In this document: positions 1 through 8,824 of the stretch, one piece after another
Layout: each line of letters starts with the position of its first letter
Numbering within the stretch: position 1 is the first letter of the stretch
Position numbers and translations under genes: made by a program
Origin: Streptomyces sp. DSM 15324
Lineage (GTDB): Bacteria > Actinomycetota > Actinomycetes > Streptomycetales > Streptomycetaceae
Direction: 5' to 3'
DNA length: 64,000 nucleotides
Assembly: GCF_001514285.1 (NCBI RefSeq)
Contig: NZ_KQ949039.1
Span: 1-64,000 of the forward strand
Notes under the pieces: model-generated
The model's database searches: none
What the model was told of the DNA's origin: nothing
What the model saw: the letters and a program-made list of their open reading frames with translations, nothing else

Positions 1-1
1 G

Positions 2-55
2 GATGCCTCCACCCGGGCGCTGGTGGCCAGGTACCGCGAGCTGCGCGCCGGCTGA
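2..55 (+). CDS. 3' end of an unidentified gene (partial)
   Basis: An open frame enters the window from the left and stops at TGA 53-55, giving the last 17 residues, DASTRALVARYRELRAG. It converges on pgl and is separated from it by a strong hairpin. In actinomycetes a glucose-6-phosphate isomerase gene often lies near this operon and the basic, Arg-rich tail would fit, but 17 residues are too few to assign a function. Seen: frame, stop codon and terminator. The identity is a guess only. Confidence 0.4.
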   Translation, partial: DASTRALVARYRELRAG

Positions 56-92
56 CCGGCCACCGCGCCGCGGCGCTCGTACGCCCGCAACA

Positions 93-131
93 CACGGAAC
101 CCGTACGGCGGTTGACCGTACGGGTTCCGTG
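93..131. terminator. Bidirectional intrinsic terminator
   Basis: Perfect 16-bp inverted repeat: CACGGAACCCGTACGG at 93-108 and its complement at 116-131, with a 7-nt loop (cggttga). It lies between the stop of the upstream plus-strand gene and the stop of pgl on the minus strand, so it can end transcription from both sides. There is no U-tract, as is usual in high-GC actinomycetes. Confidence 0.8.
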
Positions 132-142
132 AGCGCGTCGTC

Positions 143-925
143 TCAGGGAGACGCCGGCGGATACAGCGACTTCGGCAGCCGGGAGGCGGCCGCCTGGTCC
201 AGCAGCCACAGGGTGCGGGCCCGGCCCCGGGCGCCCGCCGCCGGCGCCTGGATCTCCCCCGCGTCCGACAGGGCGATCGCCGCGGCGTTCGCCTTGTCCT
301 CGCCCGCCGCGAGCAGCCACACCTCACGGGCCGCCCGGATGGCCGGCAGGGTCAGCGTGACCCGGGTCGGCGGGGGCTTGGGCGCGCCGCGCACCCCGAC
401 CACCGTGCGCTCGGTCTCCCGTACGGCCGGCAGCTCGGGGAAGAGCGAGGCCACGTGGGTGTCCGGACCGACGCCCAGCATCAGGACGTCGAACGTCGGC
501 ACGGCGCCGTGGTTCTCGGGGCCGGCCGCACGCGCCAGCTCCTCGGCGTACGCCTCCGCGGCCGCCTCGACGTCGGCGCCGTGGGGACCGTCGGACGCGG
601 GCATGGCGTGCACGCGCTTCGGGTCCAGCGGTACGGCGTCCAGCAGGGCCTCGCGCGCCTGGGTGACGTTGCGCTCCGGGTCGCCCTCGGGCAGGAAGCG
701 CTCGTCGCCCCACCACAGGTCGAGCCGGCCCCAGTCGATCGCGTCCCGGGCCGGCGCGGACGCCAGCGCGGCCAGCAGACCGTTGCCGTTGCGGCCGCCG
801 GTCAGGACCACGGACGCGTAGCCCCGGGAGGCCTGCGCATCCACGATCCGGGTGATGAGGCGGGCCGCGGCGGCCTGCGCCATCAGCTCCTTGTCGCGGT
901 GCACGACCAGCTGCGGGGCGTTCAC
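143..925 (-). CDS. pgl: 6-phosphogluconolactonase
   Basis: Hydrolyses 6-phosphogluconolactone to 6-phosphogluconate, the second oxidative step of the pentose phosphate pathway (cytosol). The 260-residue protein has the glucosamine/galactosamine-6-phosphate isomerase fold of the DevB/Pgl family. Recognisable are the early GGRNGNG loop, the WWGDERFLP block, and the GVGPDTHVASLFP motif that corresponds to the family GxGxDGHxAS(L)FP segment, here with T in place of G. The GTG start at 925 was chosen because it overlaps the opcA stop as GTGA and gives family-standard length; the open frame runs far upstream but that part is antisense to nothing sensible. Last gene of the tkt-tal-zwf-opcA-pgl operon, followed by a strong terminator. 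Confidence 0.93.
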   Translation of the reverse strand: MNAPQLVVHRDKELMAQAAAARLITRIVDAQASRGYASVVLTGGRNGNGLLAALASAPARDAIDWGRLDLWWGDERFLPEGDPERNVTQAREALLDAVPLDPKRVHAMPASDGPHGADVEAAAEAYAEELARAAGPENHGAVPTFDVLMLGVGPDTHVASLFPELPAVRETERTVVGVRGAPKPPPTRVTLTLPAIRAAREVWLLAAGEDKANAAAIALSDAGEIQAPAAGARGRARTLWLLDQAAASRLPKSLYPPASP

Positions 926-2106
926 CGCGCGGCCTTCCCGGACAGACCGGAAGGGACCGGCGTCAGTGGTGCCGACGCCTCCCCTTGCGCCCCGGAAGCT
1001 TCCGCAGGGCCTTCGACGCCGTCCTCTCCGTCCCGTGCTCCTTTGGCCGGCTCGGCACCCCCCTCGGCCTGCTCCACGGCGGCCCCGGCCTCGACCGGCG
1101 CCGCCTCCGCCTTCTCCAGCGCGGTCCCGGCCCTCTCGACCCGAGCCGGCACCGGTACCGGCGCCGGCGTCGGCGCCGCCGACGCCTTCAGCCGCTCCAC
1201 CCCGAACCGCAGGGCGGAGGCGTAGGTGTCGTCCGGGTCCAGCCGGCGCAGCTCCTCCGCGATCAGCTCGGCCGTCTCCCGGCGCTTGAGCGCCACCGCG
1301 CGGTCGGGCTGGCCCTCGATGGAGAGCGTGGCCAGCGAACCGTCGGCCCGGTCCAGGATGATCGGCCCGGAGCTGGTGGCCATGCGCACCGCCGTCAGAC
1401 CGGGCCCGCCGGACAGCGAGCGCCGGACGGGGACGTCCAGCCGGTCCGCGAGCCACATCGCCAGCAGCTCGCAGCTCGGGTTGAACTCCTCGCCCTCCAC
1501 CTCGACCGACTCCACCGCGCAGGTGACCTGGTCCAGCGCCGCGGCCAGCATCGAACGCCAGGGCGTGATGCGGGTCCACGACAGGTCCGTGTCGCCGGGG
1601 GTGTAGGTGCCGGCGCGGGCGCCCAGCTCGCGCACCGGCTGCTCGCAGGCGTAGGTGTCGGTGACCCGGCGCTGGGCCAGCGCGCCGAGCGGGTCGGCGG
1701 CCGGGTCCAGCGGGGCGTTCACCGGCCACCACACGACGACCGGGGCGTCGGGCAGCAGCAGCGGCAGGACGACGGACTGGGCGTGGTCGGACACCTCGCC
1801 GTGCAGCCGCAGCACGACCGTCTCACCGGTGCCCGCGTCCGCGCCCACCCGCACCTCGGCGTCCAGCCGGGACTGCGTGCGGTCGCGGGGCGTGCGCGAG
1901 ACGCGCCGGATGACCACGAGCGTGCGCGAGGGGTGCTCGCGCGAGGCGTCGTTGGCGGCCTTGAGCGCGTCGTACGCGTTCTCCTCGTCGGTGACGATGA
2001 CGAGTGTGAGCACCATGCCCACGGCCGGGGTGCCGATCGCCCGGCGGCCCTGCACCAGCGCCTTGTTGATCTTGCTGGCGGTGGTGTCCGTGAGGTCTAT
2101 CTTCAT
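922..2106 (-). CDS. opcA: Glucose-6-phosphate dehydrogenase assembly protein OpcA
   Basis: OpcA is needed for assembly or activity of the neighbouring glucose-6-phosphate dehydrogenase in actinobacteria and cyanobacteria (family knowledge). The protein has 394 residues and starts at ATG 2106, overlapping the zwf stop as ATGA. The conserved N-terminal two thirds include the VVVWWPVNAPLDPAADPLG segment typical of OpcA. The last 90 or so residues are an Ala/Pro/Glu-rich low-complexity tail (many PAP, PVPV and EGA runs) that is longer than the core family and probably disordered. Translationally coupled on both sides (zwf upstream, pgl downstream). Confidence 0.93.
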   Translation of the reverse strand: MKIDLTDTTASKINKALVQGRRAIGTPAVGMVLTLVIVTDEENAYDALKAANDASREHPSRTLVVIRRVSRTPRDRTQSRLDAEVRVGADAGTGETVVLRLHGEVSDHAQSVVLPLLLPDAPVVVWWPVNAPLDPAADPLGALAQRRVTDTYACEQPVRELGARAGTYTPGDTDLSWTRITPWRSMLAAALDQVTCAVESVEVEGEEFNPSCELLAMWLADRLDVPVRRSLSGGPGLTAVRMATSSGPIILDRADGSLATLSIEGQPDRAVALKRRETAELIAEELRRLDPDDTYASALRFGVERLKASAAPTPAPVPVPARVERAGTALEKAEAAPVEAGAAVEQAEGGAEPAKGARDGEDGVEGPAEASGAQGEASAPLTPVPSGLSGKAAR

Positions 2107-3641
2107 GGCCGGCGCCAGCTCCGTCCGTCTCGTTCGAGCATCTGGTCGGCCTCGACGGGCCCCCAGGTGCCGGCCGGATACTGCGCGGGCCGGCCGTTCT
2201 CGTCCCAGTACCGCTCGATCGGGTCCAGGATCTTCCACGACAGCTCCACCTCTTCCGTGCGGGGGAAGAGGTTCGAGTCGCCGAGCAGCACATCGAGGAT
2301 GAGGCGCTCGTAGGCCTCGGGCGAGGACTCCGTGAACGACTCGCCGTAGGCGAAGTCCATCGACACGTCCCGGATCTCCATCGAGGTGCCGGGCACCTTG
2401 GAGCCGAAGCGGACGGTCACGCCCTCGTCGGGCTGGACGCGGATGACGATCGCGTTCTTGCCCAGCTCCTCCGTCGCCGTGTGGTCGAAGGGGGAGTGCG
2501 GGGCGCGCTGGAAGACGACCGCGATCTCGGTGACCCGGCGGCCGAGCCGCTTGCCGGTGCGCAGGTAGAAGGGGACGCCCGCCCAGCGGCGGTTGTCCAC
2601 CTCGACCTTGATGGCGGCGTAGGTGTCGGTCTTCGACCTGGGGTCGATGCCGTCCTCCTCGAGATAGCCGATGGCCTTCTCGCCGCCCTGCCACCCGGCC
2701 GTGTACTGCGCCCGCACGGTGTCCCGGCCCAGGTCCTCGGGCAGCCGTACCGCCCCGAGCACCTTGGTCTTCTCCGCGGCCAGCGCGTCCGCGTCGAAGG
2801 AGGCGGGCTCCTCCATCGCGGTCAGTGCCATCAGCTGCAGCAGGTGGTTCTGGATGACGTCACGCGCGGCGCCGATGCCGTCGTAGTAGCCCGCCCGGCC
2901 GCCGATGCCGATGTCCTCGGCCATCGTGATCTGGACGTGGTCCACGAAGGACCGGTTCCAGATCGGCTCGAACATCGTGTTGGCGAACCGCAGCGCCAGG
3001 ATGTTCTGGACGGTCTCCTTGCCCAGGTAGTGGTCGATGCGGAAGACCTGGTCCGGGGCGAAGACCTCGTGGACGACCTTGTTGAGCTCCTCCGCGGAGG
3101 CCAGGTCGTGCCCGAACGGCTTCTCGATGACGGCGCGCCGCCAGGAGTCCTTGGTCTGGTCGGCCAGTCCGTGCTTCTTCAGCTGCTGGATGACCACGGG
3201 GAAGGAGCGCGGCGGCACGGACAGGTAGAAGGCGAAGTTGCCGCCCGTGCCCTGGGCCTTGTCGAGCTCCTCGATCGTCGCGCGCAGCCGCTCGAAGGCG
3301 TCGTCGTCGTCGAAGGTGCCCTGCACGAAGCGCATGCCCTGGATGAGCTGCTGCCAGACCTCCTCACGGAAGGGCGTGCGGGAGTGCTCCTTGACGGCGT
3401 CGTGGACCTCCTGGGCGAAGTCCTCGTGCGCCCATTCGCGGCGGGCGAACCCGACCAGCGAGAAACCCGGCGGCAGCAGACCCCGGTTGGCGAGGTCGTA
3501 CACGGCGGGCATCAGCTTCTTGCGGGACAGGTCGCCCGTCACGCCGAAGATGACCAGGCCCGACGGCCCCGCGATACGCGGGAGCCGTCGGTCGGCGGGG
3601 TCACGAAGCGGATTCGCCCCGGAACCGGAAAGGGGAGGCAA
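2103..3641 (-). CDS. zwf: Glucose-6-phosphate 1-dehydrogenase
   Basis: Oxidises glucose 6-phosphate to 6-phosphogluconolactone with reduction of NADP+, the entry step of the oxidative pentose phosphate pathway. The 512-residue length is normal. The nucleotide-binding GVTGDLSRKK is at residues 33-42, and the active-site RIDHYLGKE block, with catalytic His and substrate Lys, lies near residue 200. The C-terminal dimerisation region is intact to DQMLERD. Placed 4 bp after tal and overlapping opcA, so the three are one transcription unit. A second zwf elsewhere in the genome is common in this genus; this copy is the one linked to opcA. Confidence 0.96.
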   Translation of the reverse strand: MPPLSGSGANPLRDPADRRLPRIAGPSGLVIFGVTGDLSRKKLMPAVYDLANRGLLPPGFSLVGFARREWAHEDFAQEVHDAVKEHSRTPFREEVWQQLIQGMRFVQGTFDDDDAFERLRATIEELDKAQGTGGNFAFYLSVPPRSFPVVIQQLKKHGLADQTKDSWRRAVIEKPFGHDLASAEELNKVVHEVFAPDQVFRIDHYLGKETVQNILALRFANTMFEPIWNRSFVDHVQITMAEDIGIGGRAGYYDGIGAARDVIQNHLLQLMALTAMEEPASFDADALAAEKTKVLGAVRLPEDLGRDTVRAQYTAGWQGGEKAIGYLEEDGIDPRSKTDTYAAIKVEVDNRRWAGVPFYLRTGKRLGRRVTEIAVVFQRAPHSPFDHTATEELGKNAIVIRVQPDEGVTVRFGSKVPGTSMEIRDVSMDFAYGESFTESSPEAYERLILDVLLGDSNLFPRTEEVELSWKILDPIERYWDENGRPAQYPAGTWGPVEADQMLERDGRSWRRP

Positions 3642-3645
3642 GGAA

Positions 3646-4764
3646 TCAGCCCTCCGAGGGAGCGAGGCGCTCCAGCTCCGCCTCGGTGGACTTGAGCAGG
3701 TCGTTCCAGGAGGCCTCGAACTTCTCGACGCCCTCGTCCTCGAGCAGCTGCACGACCTCGTCGTAGGAGATCCCGAGCCGCTCGACGGCCGCGATGTCGG
3801 CGCGGGCCTGCTCGTACGTCCCGGCGACGGTGTTGCCGGTGATCTCGCCGCGCTGCTCGGTCGCCTGGAGGGTGGCCTCCGGCATGGTGTTGACCGTGTT
3901 CGGCGCGACCAGGTCGTCGACGTACAGCGTGTCCTTGTAGGCCGGGTCCTTCACACCGGTCGAGGCCCACAGCGGACGCTGCTTGTTGGCGCCGGCGCTC
4001 TCCAGCTTGCTCCAGCGCTCGGTCGAGAACACCTCCTCGTACGCCTCGTAGGCGAGCCGGGCGTTGGCGACGGCGGCCTTGCCGCGCGCGGCCTTCGCCT
4101 CGTCGGTGCCCAGCGCGTCGAGCCGCTGGTCGATCTCGGTGTCCACGCGGGACACGAAGAAGGACGCCACCGAGTGGATCAGCGAGAGGTCGAGACCCTT
4201 CTCCTTGGCCTTCTCCAGACCGGCCAGGTAGGCGTCCATCACCTCGCGGTAGCGCTCCAGCGAGAAGATCAGCGTGACGTTGACGCTGATGCCGTTGCCG
4301 ATGACCTCGGTGATCGCCGGCAGACCCGCCCTGGTGGCCGGGATCTTGATCAGCGTGTTGGGGCGGTCCACCAGCCAGGCGAGCTGCTTGGCCTCGGCGA
4401 CCGTCGCCCGGGTCTCGTGCGCCAGGCGCGGGTCGACCTCGATCGACACCCGGCCGTCCTGACCGCCGGTGGCGTCGAAGACCGGGCGCAGGATGTCGGC
4501 CGCGTCCCGGACGTCCGCCGTGGTGATCATGCGGATGGCCTCTTCGACGGTGACCCTGCGGGCCGCGAGGTCGGCGAGCTGCTGCTCGTAGCCGTCGCCG
4601 CCGCTGATCGCCTTCTGGAAGATCGACGGGTTGGTGGTGACGCCCACGACGTGCTGCTGGTCGATCAGCTCCGCCAGGTTGCCGGACGTGATGCGCTTGC
4701 GCGACAGGTCGTCCAGCCAGATCGCGACGCCCTCCTCGGAGAGGCGCTTGAGTGCGTCTGTCAT
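3646..4764 (-). CDS. tal: Transaldolase
   Basis: Moves a three-carbon dihydroxyacetone unit between sedoheptulose 7-phosphate and glyceraldehyde 3-phosphate in the non-oxidative pentose phosphate pathway. The protein has 372 residues in the longer actinobacterial/cyanobacterial transaldolase subfamily. GVTTNPSIFQKA lies at residues 41-52, and the Schiff-base lysine is K140 in NTLIKIPATRAG. The ATG at 4764 starts the conserved MTDALKRLSEEGVAIWLDD; the longer open frame upstream overlaps the tkt end and is not used. Sits 34 bp after tkt. Confidence 0.95.
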   Translation of the reverse strand: MTDALKRLSEEGVAIWLDDLSRKRITSGNLAELIDQQHVVGVTTNPSIFQKAISGGDGYEQQLADLAARRVTVEEAIRMITTADVRDAADILRPVFDATGGQDGRVSIEVDPRLAHETRATVAEAKQLAWLVDRPNTLIKIPATRAGLPAITEVIGNGISVNVTLIFSLERYREVMDAYLAGLEKAKEKGLDLSLIHSVASFFVSRVDTEIDQRLDALGTDEAKAARGKAAVANARLAYEAYEEVFSTERWSKLESAGANKQRPLWASTGVKDPAYKDTLYVDDLVAPNTVNTMPEATLQATEQRGEITGNTVAGTYEQARADIAAVERLGISYDEVVQLLEDEGVEKFEASWNDLLKSTEAELERLAPSEG

Positions 4765-4798
4765 GGAAAATGCATCTCCTACGTGTCGTATGTGAGCG

Positions 4799-6886
4799 TC
4801 AGCGCCGGGCGTCGGCGAGGGATTCCCGCGCCTTCGCCGCCACGTTCTCGGCAGTGAAGCCGTACTCCTGGAAGAGGACCTTGCCGTCGGCCGAAGCACC
4901 GAAGTGCTCCAGGGAAACGATGCGGCCGGCGTCCCCCACGTACTTGTGCCAGGTCAGACCGATACCCGCCTCGACCGCGACACGGGCCTTCACGGACGGC
5001 GGCAGCACGCTGTCCCGGTACCCCTGGTCCTGCTCCTCGAACCACTCCACGGACGGCATGGACACGACCCGCGTCGGGACGCCGTCGGCCTCCAGCGCCT
5101 CGCGTGCCTCGACCGCCACGTGCACCTCGGAACCGGTGGCGACGAGGATGACCTCCGGCGTGCCGCCGGACGCCTCGAAGAGGACGTAACCGCCGCGCGC
5201 GGCATCCTCGTTGGGCTCGTACGTCGGCACGCCCTGACGGGTCAGCGCCAGACCGTGCGGGGCCCCCTTGCCGAAGACCTTGGTGTAGCGCTTGAGGATC
5301 TCGCGCCAGGCGATCGCGGTCTCGTTGGCGTCGGCCGGGCGGACCACGTTCAGGCCGGGGATGGCGCGCAGCGAGGCCAGGTGCTCGACCGGCTGGTGGG
5401 TCGGGCCGTCCTCGCCGAGGCCGATGGAGTCGTGCGTCCACACGTACGTCACCGGCAGGTGCATCAGCGCCGAGAGCCGGACGGCGTTGCGCATGTAGTC
5501 GGAGAACACGAGGAACGTGCCGCCGTAGATCCGGGTGTTGCCGTGCAGCGCGATGCCGTTCATCTCCGCGGCCATGGAGTGCTCGCGGATGCCGAAGTGG
5601 ATGGTGCGGCCGTACGGGTTCGCCTCCGGCAGCGGGTTGTCCGCCGGCAGGAACGACGACGTCTTGTCGATCGTGGTGTTGTTGGAGCCCGCGAGGTCGG
5701 CCGAGCCGCCCCACAGCTCCGGGATCACCGCGCCGAGCGCCTGGAGCACCTTGCCGGACGCGGCGCGCGTGGCGACGCCCTTGCCGGGCTCGAAGACCGG
5801 GACCTTCTCCTCCCACCCGGCCGGCAGCTCGCCCGCGGCGATCCGGTCGAAGTCGGCGGCGCGCTCGGCGTTGTTGTCCCGCCACAGCTGGAAGGACTTC
5901 TCCCACTCGGCCTTCGCCTGCGCGCCGCGCTCCAGCGCCTTGCGGGTGTGGGCGATGACCTCGTCGGCGACCTCGAAGGTCTGCTCCGGGTCGAAGCCGA
6001 GGACGCGCTTGGTCGCGGCCACCTCGTCGTCGCCGAGCGCCGAGCCGTGCGCGGCCTCGGTGTTCTGCGCGTTGGGGGCCGGCCAGGCGATGATCGAGCG
6101 CATCGCGATGAAGGACGGCTTGTCCGTCACCTGCTTCGCGGCCTCGATCGCGTTGTAGAGGGCGTGCGGGTCGAGGTCGCCGTCCGGCTTCGGGGCGACG
6201 CGCTGCACATGCCAGCCGTAGGCCTCGTACCGCTTGACGGTGTCCTCGGAGACGGCCGTCTCGGTGTCGCCCTCGATCGAGATGTGGTTGTCGTCCCACA
6301 GCAGGACCAGGTTGCCCAGCTTCTGGTGGCCGGCCATCGAGGACGCCTCGGCGGAGATGCCCTCCTGGAGGCAGCCGTCACCCGCGATCACGTACACGAA
6401 GTGGTCGAAGGGGGACTCGCCCTCGGGAGCCTCGGGGTCGAACAGACCGCGCTCGTAGCGGGCGGCCATCGCCATGCCGACGGCGTTCGCGACACCCTGG
6501 CCCAGCGGGCCGGTGGTGGTCTCGACGCCCACCGTGTGGCCGTACTCGGGGTGACCCGGGGTCTTCGAACCCCATGTGCGGAACGACTTCAGATCGTCCA
6601 GCTCAAGGCCGAAACCGGCCAGGTACAGCTGGGTGTAGAGGGTCAGGGACGAATGGCCCGCGGACAGGACGAAACGGTCGCGGCCCACCCAGTCGGCGTC
6701 CGCCGGGTCGTGCCGCATCACCTTCTGGAAGAGGGTGTAGGCGGCAGGTGCCAGGCTCATCGCCGTACCGGGATGGCCGTTGCCGACCTTCTGTACGGCG
6801 TCGGCGGCCAGGACACGCGCGGTGTCGACGGCCCGCTGGTCCAATTCGGTCCACTCGAGGTCTGTGGTGGTCGGCTTGGTGCTCAC
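4799..6886 (-). CDS. tkt: Transketolase
   Basis: Thiamine-diphosphate enzyme that transfers two-carbon ketol units (xylulose 5-phosphate donor) in the pentose phosphate pathway. It has 695 residues and starts with GTG 6886. The N-terminal domain has the NGHPGTAMS substrate loop near residue 36 and the TPP motif beginning GDGCLQEG near residue 168 and ending with the WDDN segment. The middle domain has the GIREHSMAAEMNG region with the catalytic glutamate. It is the first gene of the operon. A candidate -10 (TAGGCT on the minus strand, around 6982-6988) precedes a leader of about 90 nt, but no convincing -35 was seen. Confidence 0.96.
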   Translation of the reverse strand: MSTKPTTTDLEWTELDQRAVDTARVLAADAVQKVGNGHPGTAMSLAPAAYTLFQKVMRHDPADADWVGRDRFVLSAGHSSLTLYTQLYLAGFGLELDDLKSFRTWGSKTPGHPEYGHTVGVETTTGPLGQGVANAVGMAMAARYERGLFDPEAPEGESPFDHFVYVIAGDGCLQEGISAEASSMAGHQKLGNLVLLWDDNHISIEGDTETAVSEDTVKRYEAYGWHVQRVAPKPDGDLDPHALYNAIEAAKQVTDKPSFIAMRSIIAWPAPNAQNTEAAHGSALGDDEVAATKRVLGFDPEQTFEVADEVIAHTRKALERGAQAKAEWEKSFQLWRDNNAERAADFDRIAAGELPAGWEEKVPVFEPGKGVATRAASGKVLQALGAVIPELWGGSADLAGSNNTTIDKTSSFLPADNPLPEANPYGRTIHFGIREHSMAAEMNGIALHGNTRIYGGTFLVFSDYMRNAVRLSALMHLPVTYVWTHDSIGLGEDGPTHQPVEHLASLRAIPGLNVVRPADANETAIAWREILKRYTKVFGKGAPHGLALTRQGVPTYEPNEDAARGGYVLFEASGGTPEVILVATGSEVHVAVEAREALEADGVPTRVVSMPSVEWFEEQDQGYRDSVLPPSVKARVAVEAGIGLTWHKYVGDAGRIVSLEHFGASADGKVLFQEYGFTAENVAAKARESLADARR

Positions 6887-7366
6887 CCTGGGTCAGGGCT
6901 CCTCTCCACATGTCGAATACCGGCTGTTCCGGGCACACGCCCACCGGCTTCCGGGGGACTGGATGCCCACCGGCCGCTGTCGAGCCTACCCCTGAGGGGA
7001 CGTGCGTTTTTTCGCGTCATTCCAGACTGCCGGGCCTCGCCGTGATCCGCCCGGCGGCTAGCCGGAACGGCATTTGGCACTTGAATACGGAGCCGCTCAT
7101 CTGACTGCTCAATCGAGCCCCGGTACGACTCATCGGAACCCCTTTTTCGCACCCGTTCCGCACCCCGTTCCGCACCCCGTTCCGCACCGCGTTCCGCACC
7201 CCTGTCCCGCCCCCTGTCCGGCACCCCCTGCCGGGGCCCCCGCCAACACGACCCCACCCCCGCGAAGGCCGGGGTATGGGCAACGTCTACAGTGGCGTGG
7301 TACGCGCGAGCCTTTACCCCGCATTCACATGGGGAGGCTTGCTGGGAGTCTCTGTCAGGGGTGTGC
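6887..7366. other. Intergenic region between divergent tkt and ctaB
   Basis: 480 bp with no supported gene. It should hold the tkt promoter (minus) and the ctaB promoter (plus; TACAGT at 7289-7294 resembles a -10). It also holds four tandem copies of a 12-bp unit at 7153-7200. Short open frames across it are low-complexity translations of the repeat and have no coding character. Confidence 0.6.
7153..7200. repeat. 12-bp tandem repeat, four copies
   Basis: Unit CCGTTCCGCACC is repeated at 7153-7164, 7165-7176 and 7177-7188 exactly, and at 7189-7200 with one change. It lies in the tkt/ctaB intergenic region, about 165 bp before the ctaB start. Looks like replication-slippage expansion; no function can be read from it. 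Confidence 0.85.
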
Positions 7367-8314
7367 GTGACGGCCGTTGAATCCCGTCCAGTGGGGATCG
7401 TCGGGACGAGCCAGAGCCCGAGCCGGCGGCCGCTGGGGGCCCGGGTCAAGGCGTTCGTGGCGCTGACCAAGCCGCGGATCATCGAGCTGCTGCTGATCAC
7501 CACCGTTCCGGTGATGTTCCTGGCGCAGCGGGGTGTGCCGGACCTCGGACTGGTCCTGCTCACGTGCCTCGGCGGCTATCTGTCCGCGGGCGGCGCCAAC
7601 GCGCTGAACATGTACATCGACCGCGACATCGACGCCCTGATGGACCGCACCTCCCAGCGCCCGCTGGTCACCGGCATGGTCTCGCCGCGCGAGTGCCTCG
7701 CCTTCGGCGTCACCCTCGCGGTGGTGTCGACCCTGCTCTTCGGGCTGACCGTCAACTGGCTGTCCGCCTGGCTGTCGCTCGGAGCGCTCCTCTTCTACGT
7801 CGTGGTGTACACGATGATCCTCAAGCGGCGCACCGCGCAGAACATCGTCTGGGGCGGCATCGCCGGCTGCATGCCGGTGCTGATCGGCTGGTCGGCCGTG
7901 ACGAACTCGCTGTCCTGGGCGCCGCTGATCCTCTTCCTGGTCATCTTCTTCTGGACGCCGCCGCACTACTGGCCGCTGTCCATGAAGGTCCGTGAGGACT
8001 ACGCGCGCGTGGGCGTCCCGATGCTGCCGGTCGTCGCCTCCAACAAGGTGGTCGCCAAGCAGATCGTGATCTACAGCTGGGTGATGGTCGCGGTGTCGCT
8101 GCTGCTCACGCCGCTCGGCTACACCGGCTGGTTCTACACCTCCGTCGCACTGGTGGCGGGCGGCTGGTGGCTGTGGGAGGCGCACGCCCTCCAGAACCGC
8201 GCGAAGGACGAGGTCACGGGCGCGAAGCTGAAGGAGATGCGGCTGTTCCACTGGTCCATCACCTATGTCTCGCTGCTGTTCGTGGCGATCGCGGTGGACC
8301 CCTTCCTGCGCTAG
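7367..8314 (+). CDS. ctaB: Protohaem IX farnesyltransferase (haem O synthase)
   Basis: Membrane UbiA-family prenyltransferase that converts haem B to haem O by adding farnesyl to the 2-vinyl group, for cytochrome aa3 oxidase. The start chosen is GTG 7367 (MTAVESRPVG), preceded by an AGGGG ribosome site, giving 315 residues; an in-frame ATG at 7292 would add 25 atypical residues. The first prenyl-diphosphate motif NMYIDRDIDALMDRTSQRP is at residues 81-99 and the second, in the loop SMKVREDYARVGVPML, follows. About nine hydrophobic helices. Works with ctaA at 10007-11008 and is followed by a strong terminator. Confidence 0.93.
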   Translation: MTAVESRPVGIVGTSQSPSRRPLGARVKAFVALTKPRIIELLLITTVPVMFLAQRGVPDLGLVLLTCLGGYLSAGGANALNMYIDRDIDALMDRTSQRPLVTGMVSPRECLAFGVTLAVVSTLLFGLTVNWLSAWLSLGALLFYVVVYTMILKRRTAQNIVWGGIAGCMPVLIGWSAVTNSLSWAPLILFLVIFFWTPPHYWPLSMKVREDYARVGVPMLPVVASNKVVAKQIVIYSWVMVAVSLLLTPLGYTGWFYTSVALVAGGWWLWEAHALQNRAKDEVTGAKLKEMRLFHWSITYVSLLFVAIAVDPFLR

Positions 8315-8335
8315 CCCCCTTCCCTTCCGGTTCCG

Positions 8336-8373
8336 CGGCCGGGGTGCGTGGTCAAGGCCACGCACCCCGGCCG
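8336..8373 (+). terminator. ctaB terminator
   Basis: Perfect 16-bp stem: CGGCCGGGGTGCGTGG at 8336-8351 pairs with 8358-8373, loop TCAAGG. It begins 22 bp after the ctaB stop and lies before the leaderless-type promoter of the next gene. Confidence 0.85.
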
Positions 8374-8409
8374 TCGCCGTTTGATCTACCCGTCGGTAGC
8401 ATCCTGGCC

Positions 8410-8751
8410 ATGGCAGACACGGCAGACACACAGCAGGTGGACGCGAAGGACGGGCGTCGCATCGCCCGGCTCGCGCAGCGGATCAGCGCCTTCTCCAAGG
8501 AGCACGGCGGGGCCGAGGGCCAGGTCGCGTACATCGGGGAACGCGGGGCCCGGATCGTCCTCGTCGGCGAGGACGGCGGCTGGGGCGACCTGGTGGCGCC
8601 CTCCGTCGAGATCGCCGAGAAGGCCGTGGCGAAGGCGGGCATCACGGTCCACGAGTCCTTCGACGGCGAGTTCGCGGCCAAGGTGCGGACCGGGCCGTAC
8701 GAATGGACCCGCATGGCCGGAATCCAGGTGGGCGGACCCGGCAAGGGCTGA
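8410..8751 (+). CDS. Small conserved hypothetical protein
   Basis: A 113-residue soluble, acidic protein with no signal peptide or membrane segment and no motif that I recognise. A TAGCAT hexamer at 8397-8402, only 7 bp before the ATG, looks like a -10 and implies a leaderless transcript. Coding character is good (strong G/C in third positions). It stands alone between the ctaB terminator and the amidohydrolase gene, with no operon partner to suggest a role. Confidence 0.8.
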   Translation: MADTADTQQVDAKDGRRIARLAQRISAFSKEHGGAEGQVAYIGERGARIVLVGEDGGWGDLVAPSVEIAEKAVAKAGITVHESFDGEFAAKVRTGPYEWTRMAGIQVGGPGKG

Positions 8752-8824
8752 CCGACCCAACACCTGACACCGGGTTCACCCGTTAGGACCTTCATCGGTA
8801 CGAGGTCCAGTCGCGGGAGTCCCG

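Noticed and set aside
4904..7045. 713-codon plus-strand frame over tkt
   Set aside because: Antisense shadow of a confidently identified transketolase.
7017..7283. Minus-strand frames with NGVRNGVR repeats upstream of ctaB
   Set aside because: Translation of the 12-bp tandem repeat; the region is a divergent promoter region.
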